A DNA stretch of 64,000 nucleotides, from assembly GCF_023639785.1 (NCBI RefSeq), contig NZ_CP098325.1, positions 3,100,001 through 3,164,000 on the forward strand, in the 5' to 3' direction. Position numbers and translations under genes: made by a program. Positions within the stretch are counted from its first letter, which is position 1, and each line of letters opens with the position of its first letter. Origin of the DNA: Leclercia adecarboxylata. Its GTDB lineage: Bacteria; Pseudomonadota; Gammaproteobacteria; Enterobacterales; Enterobacteriaceae. Under the pieces are notes generated by a model that saw only the letters and a list, made by a program, of their open reading frames with translations, ran no database searches and was not told the origin of the DNA. Shown one piece after another: positions 63,936-64,000 of the stretch.

Positions 63936-64000
63936 ATGAAGACAATTGCCTCCACCGCGCTACCAGCTCACGTGTTACAGCCGCAGTACGATCGCCGGGC
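63936..64000 (+). CDS. mannitol dehydrogenase/fructuronate reductase-family protein, N-terminus (YeiQ-like)
   Basis: Only the first 21 codons are in the window: MKTIASTALPAHVLQPQYDR and on. This fits the start of E. coli YeiQ, a member of the mannitol dehydrogenase/UxuB family, which also follows yeiP in E. coli. CAGGTG lies upstream. Position next to uxuA suggests fructuronate reduction (UxuB-type role), which would supply mannonate to UxuA. Confidence 0.65.
   Translation, partial: MKTIASTALPAHVLQPQYDRR

Overview
The window is chromosomal DNA of an Enterobacteriaceae bacterium, most like the Enterobacter/Lelliottia/Leclercia/Citrobacter group. Gene content and order follow the Escherichia coli region from mrp-metG to yeiP-yeiQ closely. 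Most proteins read as near-full-length orthologues of E. coli proteins, and GC content is high (mid-50s by eye). The genus is inference, because no rRNA or species marker is present. I see no phage, transposase, CRISPR array, tRNA or rRNA.

Layout. (1) 1-5450: the end of a diaminobutyrate decarboxylase gene, then a leftward group-4-capsule-type export module (gfcE-etp-etk) behind a roughly 500-bp AT-rich gap, then an rcnB-like periplasmic protein. (2) 5464-12856: mrp and metG, yehS, the BtsS/BtsR pyruvate-sensing two-component system, the curli/biofilm regulator mlrA, and tiny yohO. (3) 12831-21109: the osmF-yehYXW ABC importer, periplasmic beta-glucosidase bglX, and D-lactate dehydrogenase dld. 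(4) 21129-31227: a GNAT acetyltransferase, pbpG, yohC, an 88-aa uncharacterised membrane protein, yohD, yohF, outer-membrane factor mdtQ, and a complete bglG-bglF-bglB aryl-beta-glucoside operon with two antiterminator/terminator switches. The bgl operon is an insertion relative to E. coli at this place. (5) 31228-43646: dusC, yohJK, cdd, sanA, the galactose system galS-mglBAC, yeiB, folE and an extra MFS transporter. (6) 43787-53838: yeiG, cirA, lysP, yeiE, yeiH, nfo, yeiI and nupX. (7) 53929-64000: pseudouridine catabolism (psuK-psuG), the fructose PTS operon fruBKA with two Cra operators, setB, yeiW, efpL, and a uxuA / yeiQ-like divergent pair.

Themes. Much of the window is carbon-source uptake: galactose, fructose, aryl-beta-glucosides, nucleosides and pseudouridine, hexuronates, pyruvate sensing and D-lactate. 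Several recognisable control sites support this: CRP and Gal operators, Cra sites, bgl RAT sites, a UxuR/ExuR-like operator and a Fur-like box. REP/BIME palindromes sit in many intergenic gaps.

The most unusual things seen are a dispersed ~105-bp composite repeat that carries its own intrinsic terminator with compensatory stem changes (5347-5450 and 62389-62493, with a partial copy at 44624-44670), a JUMPstart-like element that points away from the capsule-export genes, the HTH-kinase fusion YeiI with a non-canonical active-site motif beside the pseudouridine genes, and a strong palindrome upstream of psuK. No clearly new multi-gene system is evident. The region is mostly conserved core genome with a few lineage-specific insertions.
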